Source: Nostoc sp. NMS7
GTDB taxonomy: Bacteria > Cyanobacteriota > Cyanobacteriia > Cyanobacteriales > Nostocaceae
NCBI RefSeq assembly: GCF_017115085.1
Contig: NZ_JABXKJ010000208.1
Coordinates: 1 to 45,936 of the forward strand
Length of the DNA stretch: 45,936 nucleotides
Direction: 5' to 3'
A program made the translations under genes and the position numbers. Below, in pieces: positions 1 to 8,629 of the stretch; positions within the stretch are counted from its first letter, which is position 1; each line of letters begins with the position of its first letter. The notes beneath the pieces were generated by a model that saw only the letters and a program-made list of their open reading frames with translations, made no database searches and was not told where the DNA came from.

Positions 1-2
1 CC

Positions 3-1703
3 GCCCTTACCTACACCGAAAACGACTCCCCGACAGCCATCGACTCTGGCATCACCGTCAGCGATGTAGACTCACAAAACCTCAGCAGCGCCACCGTCAA
101 ATTTACCAACGGTTTCGTCGCCACAGAAGACACCCTCGCCTTCACCAACCAAAACGGCATTACTGGCAGTTATACCAACGGTGTCTTAACCTTAACTGGC
201 AGTGCCACCGTCGCCGACTATCAAACTGCCCTGCGTTCTATTACCTATCAAAACAGCAGCGACAACCCCAGTCCCACCCGCACCATCAGCTTTGTCGTCA
301 ATGATGGCACCTTAAATAGCAACCCTGTTACCCGCAACATTAATCTCACTGCCGTTAATGATGCACCCACAGATTTGGAGTTGAATGCCAACACCGTCAA
401 CGATGAAGCACCATCCAACACCGCCATCGGCACATTCAGCAGCACCGACCCAGATCAAAACGATAATTTCGCATACAGCTTAGTTTCGGGAATTGACGAT
501 ACTGATAATAATGCCTTCACCATTGATGGCAATACTCTCAAAATCAACAATTCTCCAGACTTTAAAACTAAGGCTAGTTACCAAATCCGCGTCCGCACTA
601 CAGATAATAGTGATCTCACCTTTGAGAAGGGATTGACTATTAATGTTAATAATGGTAATGAAATACCCAGCCGTCTCAGTAACCCCAATGATGATGTCTT
701 CAACATCACAGGTCAGGATGTCAAGACAACATTGGAAGTCAAACTCACTGGACACAATTCTCAACTGGTGAATGAACTGGGTTTATTTACTGTTGATGAT
801 GCTCAAGGTACGATTAACGGTATTGCCCCTGGTGCTGAAGGTTATGCCCAAGCTGCTTTACAACGGTCAGAGGTAGTTTTATCTGCGATCGCTAATACTC
901 CCAATGGCTTTGATACTAATAATCTCAGCAGGCTGCTGCAATTGAATTCTGGTCAGGATTTTAGATTCTTATTAGTCCAAGACGGTACACTTAATGCTGT
1001 ACGCAATGATCCTAATTCTATCGGAAAATTACTGTTTTCTAGTGTCTCAACCCAAAAAATTACCGACTTGGGTAATAATAGTTTCTCTCTCGGTTGGAAG
1101 GATGCTTCTGGTAAGAGTGCCACAGATTTTAATGATTTGGTAGTGAACATTAACCTGACAAATCAAGCTTTAGCTTTGGGTACAAATCTCCAAGGTCAAT
1201 TTCAAGGTGAATTGATTGATTTGCGAGATGTCCAACAATCAGTCAAAGCGGAATTTAATGTTTACAGAGAGGCGTCTTACAACGATTACGTCGGATTTTA
1301 TCAGGTGACTGATCTAAATGGTGGAATTGATACCAATGGCGATGGCAAGGCTGATATTCTCACGGGACAGGCTGGTTATATTCAGGCTGCTGTGCGTGGT
1401 CAGGTTGCTGGTATTGATTTGAGTGTGAAAAATCAAGGTACTGCTACTGAAACTGATACTTTCCAACCTGGTGCTATCTTTGCTCCATTCATTATTGTTA
1501 ATGGTAAACCTGATGCGCTTTTAGATAACAATCCTAATAATGATCCGGCGGTTTATTTCCCATTCTTGGGTGCTAATTCTGATAAGTCAGATCACATTCG
1601 CCTGTTAGCAAGTAACACCTTTGGTTTTGAGGATTTGCCAAATGGTGGCGACAAGGATTTTAATGACCTGATTATCAAAGCTAATTTGACAACTACAGTT
1701 TAG
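3..1703 (+). CDS. C-terminal part of a large cadherin-like / DUF4114 protein (5' end outside window)
   Basis: The reading frame is open from the first bases of the window, so this is the end of a longer protein and the first ATG at 375 is not the start. In order it shows a beta-sandwich repeat with a TYTENDSPTAID opening and a SVDVD-type core (about bases 3-360), a cadherin-like repeat starting near NDAPTDLEL (about 360-660), and two DUF4114 modules (about 690-1165 and 1230-1700). Each DUF4114 copy ends in a D-F-N-D-L motif, in the second preceded by GFEDLPNGGDKD, a likely calcium-binding loop. Low cysteine content and D/N-rich loops fit a secreted or surface protein. Members of this type are often very large exoproteins of cyanobacteria. 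Function is not known; adhesion or matrix binding is inferred from domain type only. Confidence 0.85.
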   Translation, partial: ALTYTENDSPTAIDSGITVSDVDSQNLSSATVKFTNGFVATEDTLAFTNQNGITGSYTNGVLTLTGSATVADYQTALRSITYQNSSDNPSPTRTISFVVNDGTLNSNPVTRNINLTAVNDAPTDLELNANTVNDEAPSNTAIGTFSSTDPDQNDNFAYSLVSGIDDTDNNAFTIDGNTLKINNSPDFKTKASYQIRVRTTDNSDLTFEKGLTINVNNGNEIPSRLSNPNDDVFNITGQDVKTTLEVKLTGHNSQLVNELGLFTVDDAQGTINGIAPGAEGYAQAALQRSEVVLSAIANTPNGFDTNNLSRLLQLNSGQDFRFLLVQDGTLNAVRNDPNSIGKLLFSSVSTQKITDLGNNSFSLGWKDASGKSATDFNDLVVNINLTNQALALGTNLQGQFQGELIDLRDVQQSVKAEFNVYREASYNDYVGFYQVTDLNGGIDTNGDGKADILTGQAGYIQAAVRGQVAGIDLSVKNQGTATETDTFQPGAIFAPFIIVNGKPDALLDNNPNNDPAVYFPFLGANSDKSDHIRLLASNTFGFEDLPNGGDKDFNDLIIKANLTTTV

Positions 1704-2035
1704 TCATCTTGGGACAAGACCGCAGTTGCTCTCCTAAAAAAGGGGGTTAGGGGGAATCAACAAGTGCCTAAAAGTGCTTAAAATCACAACCAACTACTCT
1801 TAAAATACCCTCTTAGGAATTACTTAGGAACGTGGATTAAATAAAATGCAAAACTTCATCCTGTCTCTAGCTTCCCTCTCCTTTATAAGGAGAGGGATTG
1901 AGGGTGAGGTAAGCCAGGGACTTAACAATTTTATTTTATTATGGAAATCCAGGGCAAACGCATCTAAATATTGGCAAGAAAGCAGAGGGGCAAGGAAAAA
2001 AAAAGATTTTCGGTACAAGCCTTGCCCCATGCTAA
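1704..2035. other. Gene-free gap with repeat elements
   Basis: This gap separates two convergent genes. It holds a G-run segment near 1739-1755, a sequence ACTTAGGAACGTGGATTAAA at about 1823-1842 that recurs in near-identical form at about 12467-12486, and a perfect 10-bp hairpin at 1874-1896 (CCCTCTCCTT, loop TAT, AAGGAGAGGG). The open frames on both strands here run through the repeat and have no ribosome binding site, so I call no gene. The hairpin could end transcription from either side, but it lacks a T-run. Confidence 0.6.
1874..1896. repeat. Perfect 10-bp inverted repeat
   Basis: CCCTCTCCTT and AAGGAGAGGG flank a TAT loop. Hairpins of this sequence type are scattered in Nostoc-like genomes (from memory). 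It is palindromic on both strands and not coding. Confidence 0.7.
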
Positions 2036-3493
2036 CTATCTCCTAGACTGAATTGCCTTGATTAACTCATAAAAAGGTTGCCAATTATCTTCCTGAGCAA
2101 TTGCTTCCCAAATAGATTCAATCAGAGGTCTTAATAATGCCGTTTTGGGATTATGAACAGCTAGAGTTTGGGCGATTACATCAATGCGATTGCTATCAAA
2201 ATCATTCAAAATTTTATGGTATAGTATGCACCAATCATCAAAAATTGCTGACGCACCCGGTACTGGTACAATATCGGAACCATTCATTACAAAACCTGGT
2301 TCATCTCGCCATTTAGATGAAAAAGTGCGAACCATCTCATAAAAGAATTGGTGATAACCAACTTGGCTCACTTTCAAAAATTCAATCGTTAGATTCAAGA
2401 GTTCTTCAGCTTGTGGATGTGCCAACTCCCTAAAACCCAACTTTTTCAACATCAAAGAACTGTATTCAGCTTGATAATATTCATCAAACCTAGCTAATGC
2501 AACCTCCATTTCGCCTTTATCTATAATCGCCTTCAAAGCTTCCTGGAGCATTTCTAAATTTAACTGGCAAATAATTGGTTGATTACCGTAACAGTAGCGT
2601 CCAGAATAGTCAAAATATGCCGCTATAAAGTATGGCTCATAAGTCGGGATAAATGCGTAAGGGCCATAATCAAAACTCTCTCCGGTAATCGACATATTGT
2701 CAGTATTCAGAACTCCATGACAAAAGCCAGCCGCCATCCACTGCGCTGCTAATTCTGCAACCCGTTTAACTAATTCGGCGTAAAACAGGGCATATTTATC
2801 TTCTTCAGTACTTAAGTCTCGATAATACTGCTCAATTACGTGGTCTAAGAGCTTCTTAGTTAAATCTGGACGCTGAAAATAGTGCAGTCGCTCAAAAGTG
2901 CCAAACCGTATATGAGAACTGCTCATTCTCACCATCACAGACGAACGGGTAGGCGAAGGTTCATCGCCCCGCCAGAGGGGTACACCTGTTTCAATCATGC
3001 TTAGACAGCGCGAAGTACGTACACCCAAGTAGTGCAGTGCTTCCGCAGCCAGAACTTCCCGTACCCCACCTTTGAGCGTCAGCATACCATCGCCACCACG
3101 GGAGTAGGGCGTCCTCCCAGAACCTTTTGTGCCAAAATCGTACAATTCGCCATCATTGGCGCGTACTTGCCCGTAGAGAAAGCCTCTACCATCACCCAAG
3201 TGTCCGTTATATTCACCAAATTGATAGCCGTGGTAACGCAGTGCTAACAAGGGTTTACGCCCCTGAAATTTACCAAAAGCTGTGATAAAATCTTCGTCTT
3301 TGACTACTTGGGGGTCTAGACCGAAACGGGGTAATAGTTCATCGTTACGCCAACGCAGGATGTGTTGGGCAAATTCCGCCCCTGCAACCTCATCGTAGTA
3401 GTCACCGCCTAGAGATTCTAAGGCGCTTTCGTAGTTGAGGGCGAGAAAAGGATTGCTAGAATTCTTGTAGTTTGGAGTTTCAGCCAGAGTCAT
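2036..3493 (-). CDS. selO: Protein adenylyltransferase SelO (YdiU/UPF0061 family)
   Basis: This pseudokinase-fold enzyme transfers AMP from ATP to Ser, Thr or Tyr of target proteins; E. coli SelO acts in the oxidative-stress response. The 485-residue length matches the family. Visible hallmarks are the N-terminal RYHGYQFGEYNGHLGDGR block, the glycine-rich GTKGSGRTPYSRGGDG segment, and NTDNMSITGESFDYGP, in which Asn266 and Asp275 correspond to the metal- and catalysis-related Asn and Asp of E. coli SelO. The longest frame begins nine bases upstream at a TTG; the ATG at 3493, giving MTLAETP, is preferred because it resembles the usual cyanobacterial N-terminus. No obvious Shine-Dalgarno sequence is seen. 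It is transcribed toward the preceding exoprotein gene, and no operon partner is visible. Confidence 0.93.
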   Translation of the reverse strand: MTLAETPNYKNSSNPFLALNYESALESLGGDYYDEVAGAEFAQHILRWRNDELLPRFGLDPQVVKDEDFITAFGKFQGRKPLLALRYHGYQFGEYNGHLGDGRGFLYGQVRANDGELYDFGTKGSGRTPYSRGGDGMLTLKGGVREVLAAEALHYLGVRTSRCLSMIETGVPLWRGDEPSPTRSSVMVRMSSSHIRFGTFERLHYFQRPDLTKKLLDHVIEQYYRDLSTEEDKYALFYAELVKRVAELAAQWMAAGFCHGVLNTDNMSITGESFDYGPYAFIPTYEPYFIAAYFDYSGRYCYGNQPIICQLNLEMLQEALKAIIDKGEMEVALARFDEYYQAEYSSLMLKKLGFRELAHPQAEELLNLTIEFLKVSQVGYHQFFYEMVRTFSSKWRDEPGFVMNGSDIVPVPGASAIFDDWCILYHKILNDFDSNRIDVIAQTLAVHNPKTALLRPLIESIWEAIAQEDNWQPFYELIKAIQSRR

Positions 3494-3615
3494 TACGAGC
3501 AAAGCTTAATTCATTCTTCTCTTAATACTACCTCTGGCTTTAGCATCAGCATAGACGCAAAAAGCGACCCATATCTAAAATATGGTAGCGCCACCATTAA
3601 AATCTAGAGCGCATA

Positions 3616-4293
3616 ATGAATAAAGTCTTGCAATTAAAGAAAAAGTTGAGTCAATTAGCTCTTTTAGACGCTACATTTCAGGTTTTTGGTTCAGAATCAC
3701 ACGAATATCAATTTAAACCTTGCTTAAGTAACAAAGATATTCAAGTGTTTGAATCCAGACACAATATCACGCTACCAAGTGAATATCGAGACTTTATCTT
3801 AGAAATTGGTAATGGTGGTACTGGCCCAGGATACGGCTTATCTGGTCTGTTGGGAATTGAGTATGAAGATGTCATTCCAGAAAAACTATACCAAGAGAAC
3901 TACGAAATTCTCTCTAAACCATTTCCTTTAACAGAAGCATGGAATGATTTAGATTTGATTGTCAAGAATAATACTGATTTTATTACCAACAATGATGCCT
4001 ATTTTGACGATAAGTTTATTCAGGGTACTCTCACCATTACAAATTATGGTTGTGGAATTTATGCAATGTTAGTCATTACTGGGCAGCAGTCAGGAAAAAT
4101 CTGGATAGATGACCGTACTAATGATAATGGGATATATCCTACAACTTTAAGTTTTTGTCATGCTTTCCATGAGATTAATCCTGATGATTTTCATCAAGAT
4201 AGCGATGAGGAGCAGCCGTTGAGTTTTTATGATTGGTATGAAGACTGGCTCAACCGCAGTTTAGATCAAATCCGCCAGTCTTCGGAAACTTAA
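3616..4293 (+). CDS. SMI1/KNR4 (SUKH) family protein
   Basis: A protein of 225 residues. Near residues 38-80 it carries the SMI1/KNR4 signature: an acidic ...IxxFExxxxIxLPxEYRxFxLEIGNGGxGP core followed by GYGLSGL. SUKH proteins are widely used as immunity proteins against contact-dependent or polymorphic toxins, but they also occur as stand-alone regulators. Here no toxin gene is adjacent: selO lies divergently upstream and a small exported protein is convergent downstream. The role is therefore open. The C-terminal 30 residues are acidic and aromatic. No clear ribosome binding site precedes the ATG. Confidence 0.8.
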   Translation: MNKVLQLKKKLSQLALLDATFQVFGSESHEYQFKPCLSNKDIQVFESRHNITLPSEYRDFILEIGNGGTGPGYGLSGLLGIEYEDVIPEKLYQENYEILSKPFPLTEAWNDLDLIVKNNTDFITNNDAYFDDKFIQGTLTITNYGCGIYAMLVITGQQSGKIWIDDRTNDNGIYPTTLSFCHAFHEINPDDFHQDSDEEQPLSFYDWYEDWLNRSLDQIRQSSET

Positions 4294-4318
4294 CCTTAAT
4301 TAAATAAAACTGAGCTTT

Positions 4319-4771
4319 TTATTTTGTAATTGGTTGTGATGTTGGTGAAGTAATTCCTACTGAGTTTGTTGTTTGTGATGCCTGTGAAGAGAGAATTTTT
4401 TTCACTTGCAGGCTATAAGTTTGCAAAATTGATTCAACTTGTTTATGTTGAGTTGGACTCAGATTCAAAGATGTTAACACTGTTCTGATTCTCTGACGAG
4501 ATTGCAGTGCCGCCTTAAATTTAGTATCTTGGGACGGGTTTAATAGAGTTTCAATATCCTTATCTCTTTGCTGGCGAGCCAGTTGGATTTGTAGGCGCTG
4601 TTGCTTTGTGAGTTTGATTGACTGATGTGCTACAGGACTAGTCTGAATTTTTAAGGCTGGTGTAGTGGCGGAATTTGGAAGTGGTGCAGCCAAGACAAGT
4701 CCGTGTGAGATGGTAGCAAAAGCGAAGATGCTAGAAAGGACAGATAAGCGCTTTATAGAATTAATGGACAT
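4319..4771 (-). CDS. Small exported protein, Spy/LTXXQ-like helical type
   Basis: I place the start at the second ATG (MSINSIKRLSVL) because GAGGAG lies 9 bases upstream; the longer frame would begin inside this ribosome binding site. The 150-residue product has a basic N-terminus, a hydrophobic stretch and an A-x-A type cleavage site (VLAAPL) near residue 30, so it is probably exported to the periplasm. The mature part is Q/K/R-rich and helical, with L-SPTQHKQVESIL resembling the LTxxQ repeats of Spy/CpxP-like periplasmic chaperones. That resemblance is weak and functional assignment is tentative. Confidence 0.7.
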   Translation of the reverse strand: MSINSIKRLSVLSSIFAFATISHGLVLAAPLPNSATTPALKIQTSPVAHQSIKLTKQQRLQIQLARQQRDKDIETLLNPSQDTKFKAALQSRQRIRTVLTSLNLSPTQHKQVESILQTYSLQVKKILSSQASQTTNSVGITSPTSQPITK

Positions 4772-4924
4772 TTGGAAAAACTCCTCAAGCATTTAATAAA
4801 ATTGCACACATCGGCTGAAGTAAACCTTGATAACTGAGCCAGATAGTGAATAAATATTACTATTGCATTTCTTTGTGGAGTTGTTGTGTATTTATTATGA
4901 ATTTGCTATGATGCAAAAAAAATT

Positions 4925-4999
4925 GTAGGTTGGGTGGAGGCTTTGCGTAACCCAATATCCTGATATATGTTGGGTTGCGCTCCGCTCCACCCAACCTAC
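4925..4999. repeat. Palindromic dispersed repeat with GTAGGTTGGGTGGAG arms
   Basis: GTAGGTTGGGTGGAG at 4925-4939 is exactly repeated inverted as CTCCACCCAACCTAC at 4985-4999. Inner sequences GCGTAACCCAATAT and ATATATGTTGGGTTGCGC also pair, giving a long hairpin of about 75 bases. This type is a common non-autonomous interspersed element in cyanobacteria. It sits in the roughly 300-base gap between two minus-strand genes; I see no gene in the rest of the gap. Confidence 0.75.
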
Positions 5000-5095
5000 G
5001 TCTGTAGTGTGGACACCATTCACAAATAGCAATTTATAAAAAAGAAAATTCCGAAGTAGGGATAGTTTGAAAGAAAATAAATATTCTAGCCATTT

Positions 5096-5671
5096 TTAAA
5101 ATTTAGGTGCTTGCCAATTAGGATTGATCAGACTTGTCATAATATGATCTTCCCATTGCCCATTAATTAACAAATAGTCTCTAGCATATCCTTCAATGAC
5201 AAAACCGAGTCTTTTGAGTACATTGCCACTGCGCCGATTGTGAGGCATATAATTAGCCATAATCCGGTGAAAATTTAACTCTTGAAATAGATATTTATTC
5301 GCGGCTTTTAGCCCTTCTGTCATATATCCTTTACCTTGTTTTTTTTCAGCAAGGCTATATCCCACATAGCAAAAATGAGCGGCTCCTCGGACAAAATTAC
5401 TATAATTGACTGTTCCAATAATTACAGTAGGATTTTTTTTGGCAAAAATAAATAGTTTTAATGATTCCCCATTGAGAAATTCCAGAAAACTATTCTCTAT
5501 CTGATACTGCCAATATTCTTCAGTGAAAAAACCATCAGCCCAAACAGGATAGAATGGAGTCAGATAAGTTTTATTATCAGTAAAGTATTTGAGAATTTGG
5601 GGTACATCTTTATGGATCGAGACTCGTAATAATAGGCGATCGCTTGTAATTAGTGGCAGTTCTGATATCAT
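5096..5671 (-). CDS. GNAT acetyltransferase, RimJ/RimL-like
   Basis: This 191-residue protein has the layout of ribosomal-protein N-acetyltransferase relatives (RimJ/RimL class). It opens with SDRLLLRV and carries the acetyl-CoA pyrophosphate-binding motif KKQGKGYMTEGLKA near residue 115. A family-typical NxxSxxVLKRLGFxxEGxxRDY end block is visible as NRRSGNVLKRLGFVIEG. It would transfer an acetyl group from acetyl-CoA to a primary amine. The substrate cannot be read from the sequence; the RimJ name does not prove a ribosomal substrate. The gene is transcribed divergently from bioB. Confidence 0.85.
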   Translation of the reverse strand: MISELPLITSDRLLLRVSIHKDVPQILKYFTDNKTYLTPFYPVWADGFFTEEYWQYQIENSFLEFLNGESLKLFIFAKKNPTVIIGTVNYSNFVRGAAHFCYVGYSLAEKKQGKGYMTEGLKAANKYLFQELNFHRIMANYMPHNRRSGNVLKRLGFVIEGYARDYLLINGQWEDHIMTSLINPNWQAPKF

Positions 5672-5967
5672 AAATTACTTAATATACGGCATTTCTTCCC
5701 AAAACATTCTCGCTAATTTTGTAAATTCTCTCATACCTGCGGTTTAGCAGCAGTGAAGTGAGTATTTTTGCTCTTAATCTGCCATTCAACCAAAATCTTG
5801 ATAAGCTGATGTCTAATATCTAGAGCGCAAGGATTGAGAGCCAATGGGTGATAAAGCACAGTGTGCGGCATAACTTCGATAAAATCGCTTTGCCCAAACG
5901 CTGTACCGCAGGAGATTCAACCAAAAGACAGTTCTTGATTAACCCAGTCTACAAGAAGGATAGTGAT

Positions 5968-6975
5968 GTGGTGGGAATACGCTACGATTGGCAGGAAATA
6001 GAGATTCAGGCGATATACAATACGCCATTGCTAGAGCTGATTTATCAAGCTGCTAGCGTGCATCGCCAATATCATGATTCAACAAAAATACAAGTTTGTA
6101 AGCTCATATCTATTAAAACGGGAGGTTGTCCAGAAGATTGTAGCTACTGTGCCCAATCTTCCCGCTATAAAACAGAGGTAAAGGCGCAAGCACTCCTAGA
6201 AAAGGAAACGGTAATTAGCATCGCCCAGAAAGCTAAAGAAACTGGTGTTAGTCGCATCTGCATGGGTGCTGCTTGGCGGGAAGTGCGGGATAACTCACAA
6301 TTTGAGGAAGTCCTGGAAATGGTCAAGGATGTAACCGCAATGGGTTTAGAAGTGTGCTGCACTCTGGGGATGTTGACGGCAAATCAGGCCAGAAAATTAG
6401 CAGAAGCGGGACTTTACGCCTACAACCATAACTTAGATACCTCACAGGAATATTACAGCACAATTATTACCACCAGGACATATAGCGATCGCTTGAACAC
6501 AATTGAGAATGTCCGTCAGACAAATGTGACTGTCTGTTCCGGCGGTATCCTGGGTTTGGGCGAAACTGTCGATGACCGTGTTGGGATGTTACAAACTTTA
6601 GCAAACTTACATCCGCATCCTGAGTCTGTGCCAATTAACATTCTCTCGCAAGTAGCGGGTACACCCTTAGAAAATCAGCCTGATGTCCCCATTTGGGATA
6701 TTGTGCGGATGATTGCCACAGCCAGAATTTTAATGCCAGCTTCCGATGTGCGTCTTAGTGCAGGTAGAGCTAGACTTTCTCAAGTAGAACAAGCTTTCTG
6801 CTTTATGGCAGGAGCCAATTCTATCTTTTCCAGCGACGACAACAAGATGTTGACGGTGACGACTCCCTGTCCAGATTACGATACTGACCGAGAAATGCTG
6901 AATTTACTTGGTTTAGGAATGCGTCCACCTTCTCAAAGACAGGAGAAGATAGCAAGTCCAGCTGTTGTAGGATAA
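5968..6975 (+). CDS. bioB: Biotin synthase BioB
   Basis: Radical-SAM enzyme that inserts sulfur into dethiobiotin, the last step of biotin synthesis. The cluster motif CPEDCSYC is at residues 54-61 (Cys54, Cys58 and Cys61 bind the 4Fe-4S cluster). Further conserved parts are CMGAAWR, the YNHNLDTS segment and CSGGILGLGE. The open frame extends upstream to 5848, but the 40 extra residues are not BioB-like. GTG at 5968, giving MVGIRYDWQE, matches the usual cyanobacterial start, and AAGGA lies 8 bases before it. The product is 335 residues, normal for the family. No other bio genes are next to it, as is common in cyanobacteria. Confidence 0.95.
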   Translation: MVGIRYDWQEIEIQAIYNTPLLELIYQAASVHRQYHDSTKIQVCKLISIKTGGCPEDCSYCAQSSRYKTEVKAQALLEKETVISIAQKAKETGVSRICMGAAWREVRDNSQFEEVLEMVKDVTAMGLEVCCTLGMLTANQARKLAEAGLYAYNHNLDTSQEYYSTIITTRTYSDRLNTIENVRQTNVTVCSGGILGLGETVDDRVGMLQTLANLHPHPESVPINILSQVAGTPLENQPDVPIWDIVRMIATARILMPASDVRLSAGRARLSQVEQAFCFMAGANSIFSSDDNKMLTVTTPCPDYDTDREMLNLLGLGMRPPSQRQEKIASPAVVG

Positions 6976-7081
6976 ATATCTTTTGTGGGATGGGTGTCTC
7001 ACCCGTCCTTAGTAAACTGAGGGCAGGCAAGACTTCGGCGTGAGCGCTCAGTCGAACGCTGCCCACCCCACAGAGTCTTGA

Positions 7082-7177
7082 TTAAATTATTTTGGCAGTC
7101 CGCAAACCGAACAGCAGAGCGACAGATAAGCCAAAGAACAAAGCTAAAAAGCCGATGTAAGCTAAAATTGCAAACAT
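7082..7177 (-). CDS. petL: Cytochrome b6f complex subunit PetL (subunit VI)
   Basis: A 31-residue protein on the minus strand: MFAILAYIGFLALF, then GLSVALLFGLRTAKII. It is a single membrane helix followed by the short basic GLRTAKI tail, closely like PetL of other cyanobacteria (M-AI-AYIGFLALF...GLLFGLRSAKIL). PetL is a peripheral small subunit that stabilises the dimeric cytochrome b6f complex of the thylakoid. GGAG lies 8 bases upstream of the ATG. The gene is convergent with bioB and divergent from aroB. It is easily missed because of its length. Confidence 0.88.
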   Translation of the reverse strand: MFAILAYIGFLALFFGLSVALLFGLRTAKII

Positions 7178-7223
7178 TTATGTTTCTCCACAATACTTTC
7201 TAAATCTATTGAATCATTAGTTG

Positions 7224-7347
7224 TTGGGTATTGGGCATTGGGTATTGGGCATTGGGCATTGGGCATTGGGCATTGGAAAAACACTTTCTTCATCCCCCTT
7301 GTCTCCCTTGTCTCCCTTGTCTCCCTCATCCCCTACTCCCCACTCCC
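7224..7347. repeat. Composite short tandem repeats: (TTGGGCA)n and (CCCTTGTCT)n
   Basis: Seven copies of the heptamer TTGGGCA/TTGGGTA run from 7224 to 7272. After a spacer of about 23 bases come three copies of the 9-mer CCCTTGTCT (7296-7322), then CCCTACTCCCCACTCCC (7331-7347). These are the STRR type known from heterocystous cyanobacteria. The block falsely extends the aroB frame upstream. The same two families occur in inverted order inside the SNF2 helicase gene, and the 17-base end block recurs at 43140-43156 just before the SWIM gene. Confidence 0.9.
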
Positions 7348-7394
7348 AGATTGCGATACAATACAGCCCACGGGCGCTTCTTTGGGGTTGGGCA

Positions 7395-8528
7395 ATGACT
7401 TCTGTAATTAATGTAAATTTACCAGAGCAGTCTTATGAGATTGCGATAACTTCTCTACGAGAGGCTTCGCCAACGTTGAGCGATGCTAACGCACCTTCGA
7501 GTTTAGATCAACTGGGTCAACAGATGGCCAGTCTCAACTTAGGCAAGAAGGTACTGCTGGTTTCTAATCCGACGATCTTAAAACATTTTGGGGAAAGAGC
7601 GATCGCATCCCTAACATCGGCTGGATTTGAAGTTGCTAGCTGCACGTTACCACCTGGGGAACGCTACAAAACCCTCAACTCCATCCAAAAACTTTACGAT
7701 ATCGCCTTGGAAAACCGCCTAGAACGTTCTTCTACTATGGTGGCTTTGGGCGGAGGTGTCATTGGCGATATAACTGGCTTTGCCGCCGCAACTTGGCTGC
7801 GCGGCATTAATGTTGTCCAAGTGCCTACAACTCTCTTGGCGATGGTGGATTCGGCAATTGGTGGCAAAACTGGCGTGAATCATCCCCACGGCAAAAACTT
7901 GATTGGGGCATTCCATCAGCCGCGCTTGGTTTTGATTGACCCAGATGTGTTAAAAACTCTACCTATGCGCGAGTTTCGGGCAGGAATGGCAGAAGTTATT
8001 AAGTACGGTGTGATTTGGGATGCCGAATTGTTTGCCCAGTTGGAAGCAAGTAAACGCCTCGACCAACTCCGTTATGTAAAACCTGAATTGATACATACCA
8101 TATTAACGCGCTCTTGTCAAGCTAAAGCTGATGTTGTTAGCAAAGATGAAAAAGAAGGCGGATTACGGGCGATTCTCAACTATGGACATACTATCGGTCA
8201 TGCAGTGGAAAGTTTGACTGGTTATCGTTTAGTAAATCACGGTGAAGCGGTGGCCATTGGCATGGTAGCAGCCGGTCAAATTGCTGTGGATTTGGGACTA
8301 TGGCAAAAGGAAGATACAGAACGTCAAAACGCTTTAATTCAAAAAACGGGTTTACCGACTCAGTTACCATCTGGGGTGGATATTGAAGAAATTATTCAGA
8401 CGTTGCAGTTAGATAAGAAAGTCAAAGCCGGGAAAGTGCGGTTTGTTTTACCAACGGAGATTGGTGTAGTGACAGTTACCGATGAGGTGCCAGCTGATAT
8501 TATTCGGCAAGTTTTGCGGGGAATGTGA
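7395..8528 (+). CDS. aroB: 3-dehydroquinate synthase AroB
   Basis: Second step of the shikimate pathway: converts DAHP to 3-dehydroquinate with NAD+ and a divalent metal (zinc or cobalt), in the cytosol. The ATG at 7395 (MTSVINVNLPEQSYEI) is chosen because everything upstream in the frame is short tandem repeat. Conserved parts include the NAD-binding GGGVIGDITGFAAATWLRG, the substrate loop IGGKTGVNHPHGKNLIGAF, the metal ligands in EVIKYG and NYGHTIGHAVE, and the later NHGEAVAIG. The product has 377 residues, slightly longer than the E. coli enzyme. A stretch near residues 20-37 (ASPTLSDANAPSS) looks like a low-complexity insertion. Confidence 0.95.
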   Translation: MTSVINVNLPEQSYEIAITSLREASPTLSDANAPSSLDQLGQQMASLNLGKKVLLVSNPTILKHFGERAIASLTSAGFEVASCTLPPGERYKTLNSIQKLYDIALENRLERSSTMVALGGGVIGDITGFAAATWLRGINVVQVPTTLLAMVDSAIGGKTGVNHPHGKNLIGAFHQPRLVLIDPDVLKTLPMREFRAGMAEVIKYGVIWDAELFAQLEASKRLDQLRYVKPELIHTILTRSCQAKADVVSKDEKEGGLRAILNYGHTIGHAVESLTGYRLVNHGEAVAIGMVAAGQIAVDLGLWQKEDTERQNALIQKTGLPTQLPSGVDIEEIIQTLQLDKKVKAGKVRFVLPTEIGVVTVTDEVPADIIRQVLRGM

Positions 8529-8594
8529 ACAATTTGAAGAAGAATTCAGGAGTCAGAATTCAGGCGTCAGAATAAAAATTAGTTGCTGTGTCCT

Positions 8595-8625
8595 TCAATT
8601 ACGAATTACGAATTACGAATTATTG
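8595..8625. repeat. Tandem ATTACGA heptamers
   Basis: Three to four copies of a 7-base unit (ATTACGA) lie in the gap between aroB and the next gene. This is another short tandem repeat of the type scattered in this genome. No gene is seen here. Confidence 0.7.
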
Positions 8626-8629
8626 AGTC

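Noticed and set aside
1824..2046. Frames of 66-68 codons on both strands after the DUF4114 gene
   Set aside because: They span a dispersed repeat and a perfect hairpin, and have no start context.
5848..5967. Longer BioB start at ATG 5848
   Set aside because: The 40 extra residues do not resemble BioB; GTG 5968 has a ribosome binding site and gives the usual N-terminus.
7221..7394. Longer AroB start
   Set aside because: The extension is translated tandem repeat (LGIGHW-type) and lacks similarity to the family.
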